This document shows, piece after piece, positions 5,042 to 5,838 of a DNA stretch of 5,838 bases. The stretch's first letter is position 1. The number at the start of each line of letters is the position of its first letter. A model generated the notes under the pieces. It ran no database searches. It saw nothing but the letters and a program-made list of their open reading frames with translations, and was not told the origin of the DNA. The DNA comes from Anaerolineae bacterium (GTDB taxonomy: Bacteria > Chloroflexota > Anaerolineae > B4-G1 > SLSP01): NCBI GenBank assembly GCA_018055515.1, contig JAGPHL010000165.1, positions 1-5,838 of the forward strand, written 5' to 3'. The position numbers and the translations under genes are program-made.

Positions 5042-5838
5042 ATTCCACCTCTCTATTCACAACAACGGCCGTGATCACGATGGGGGGCCAGGCTCAAGTC
5101 GTCACCCTGGCTTTGGATGCTCTGCTGGCATTGGGCGAGACTTTCGACACGGTGGTGATCTTGCACCTCGACCCCCAAGACCCGCGAGTCCAACGGGCGC
5201 TGGCGCAGTTGGAAGCGGAATTTGCGGACGGGTATCAGGGACGGCCAGTGCGCTGGCAGGCCCAGACGCTGTACGCGCAGGGGACGCCGCTCGACGCCAT
5301 CCGTGATGGGCGGGAGGCCGAGGCCGTGTGGGAGCAGGCACGCGATCTGCTGAGCGGTCTCAAACGCGCGGGGCAGCGGCTGCAGCTGTGCATCGCCGGC
5401 GGGCCGCGGCTGCTCGCGCTGACGCTGGCAAGCGCGGTCATGCTTCACGGCGATCATCACGACCGGCTGTGGCATCTCTACACGCCGCGCGAGTTCCTGG
5501 CGCAGGCCCGCGAGGGGGCCATCCTCCACGCGCCGCCGGGGGTGGACGTGCATCTGGTCCCCGTGCCCCTCGTCCCGTGGGGAGCGTATTTTCCCGCTCT
5601 GCGCGAGCTGGCGCAGGCCACGCTGCCCCCCACGCCGCCGCCGCAGAGTGACACGGCGCGCTGCACCGCCGTCTGGGCGCGGCTGACGGAACGTGAGCGC
5701 GTCGCGCTCAAGGCGCTGGCGGAAGGCGCGCTGCCGCAGGAGGCCGCCGAGGCGCTGGGGATCACGCTCAAGACGCTGGACACGTACAAGACCAAGATTC
5801 TGGCGGAATGTCGCGCGGCCTGGGCGCTGCCGGAAGAT
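5032..5838 (+). CDS. CRISPR-associated ring-nuclease-like protein (NE0113 type) with C-terminal LuxR-type HTH, 3' end beyond window
   Basis: There are 269 codons and no stop before the window ends. The N-terminal part looks like a CARF-type Rossmann fold of the NE0113 CRISPR-associated family: strand and loop AVITMGGQAQVVT at 13-25, strand VVILHLDP at 41-48, and the glycine motif LCIAGGPRLLAL at 119-130. A tail LVPVPLVPWGAYFPALRELA (175-194) follows. Such proteins sense or cleave cyclic oligoadenylates of type III CRISPR systems. A Pro-rich linker (199-205) leads to a helix-turn-helix of LuxR/sigma-region-4 type at about 218-262 (LTERERVALKALAEG, then EAAEALGITLKTLDTYKTKI). The design fits a ligand-controlled transcription factor. 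I chose ATG 5032 because it keeps the first strand whole and fits the promoter; GTG 5071 is the next option. It is divergent from the csx3 gene. Confidence 0.75.
   Translation, partial: MEPHSTSLFTTTAVITMGGQAQVVTLALDALLALGETFDTVVILHLDPQDPRVQRALAQLEAEFADGYQGRPVRWQAQTLYAQGTPLDAIRDGREAEAVWEQARDLLSGLKRAGQRLQLCIAGGPRLLALTLASAVMLHGDHHDRLWHLYTPREFLAQAREGAILHAPPGVDVHLVPVPLVPWGAYFPALRELAQATLPPTPPPQSDTARCTAVWARLTERERVALKALAEGALPQEAAEALGITLKTLDTYKTKILAECRAAWALPED
5033..5047. repeat. Inverted repeat overlapping the start of the ring-nuclease/HTH gene
   Basis: TGGAA and TTCCA are separated by five bases (CCACA). It covers the ATG and the predicted transcription start, where a bound HTH protein would block initiation. 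The arms are only 5 bases, so this is a weak candidate operator. Confidence 0.25.

Noticed and set aside
5053..5553. Minus-strand open frame opposite the ring-nuclease gene
   Set aside because: It is antisense to a frame with clear CARF-like and HTH features, and its product is Arg/Gln-rich without any motif.

Overview
This GC-rich window joins a chaperone operon to what looks like an accessory module of a type III CRISPR system. The organism is probably a Chloroflexota-like (Anaerolineae-type) bacterium. I infer this from the high GC content, the resemblance of both CRISPR-accessory proteins to Chloroflexota homologues as I remember them, and the arrangement of the heat-shock genes. It is not proven by the sequence.

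Positions 1-3775, minus strand: a CIRCE-controlled heat-shock operon reading right to left as hrcA, grpE, dnaJ, prmA, with prmA cut by the left edge. A strong sigma70-type promoter (-35 at 3768-3773, -10 at 3746-3751) is followed at once by a CIRCE operator (3709-3735), so HrcA should repress its own operon. dnaK is missing from the place between grpE and dnaJ where many bacteria carry it. A 7-bp-stem hairpin sits between hrcA and grpE. dnaJ has no Shine-Dalgarno at normal spacing.

Positions 3776-3847: an intergenic stretch with seven exact-period 8-bp units sharing the pentamer ACGTG. Its right end is a perfect palindrome followed on the plus strand by a T-rich tract.

Positions 3848-5041, minus strand: a P-loop ATPase fused to a C-terminal Csx3 (Crn3) domain, with a second Csx3-like segment between the two. 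Positions 5032-5838, plus strand and running off the right edge: a CRISPR-associated ring-nuclease-like protein of the NE0113 type carrying a C-terminal LuxR-type helix-turn-helix. The two genes are divergent and meet head to head. A near-consensus promoter for the plus-strand gene (4994-5022) places its start codon about 9 bases after the -10 box, so that mRNA is probably leaderless.

Family knowledge suggests the pair binds or degrades cyclic oligoadenylates made by a type III CRISPR complex, and the HTH suggests transcriptional output. No Cas effector, adaptation gene or CRISPR array lies in the window, so the link to CRISPR rests on protein similarity alone. The csx3 gene reads toward the hrcA operon with no clear terminator between them.
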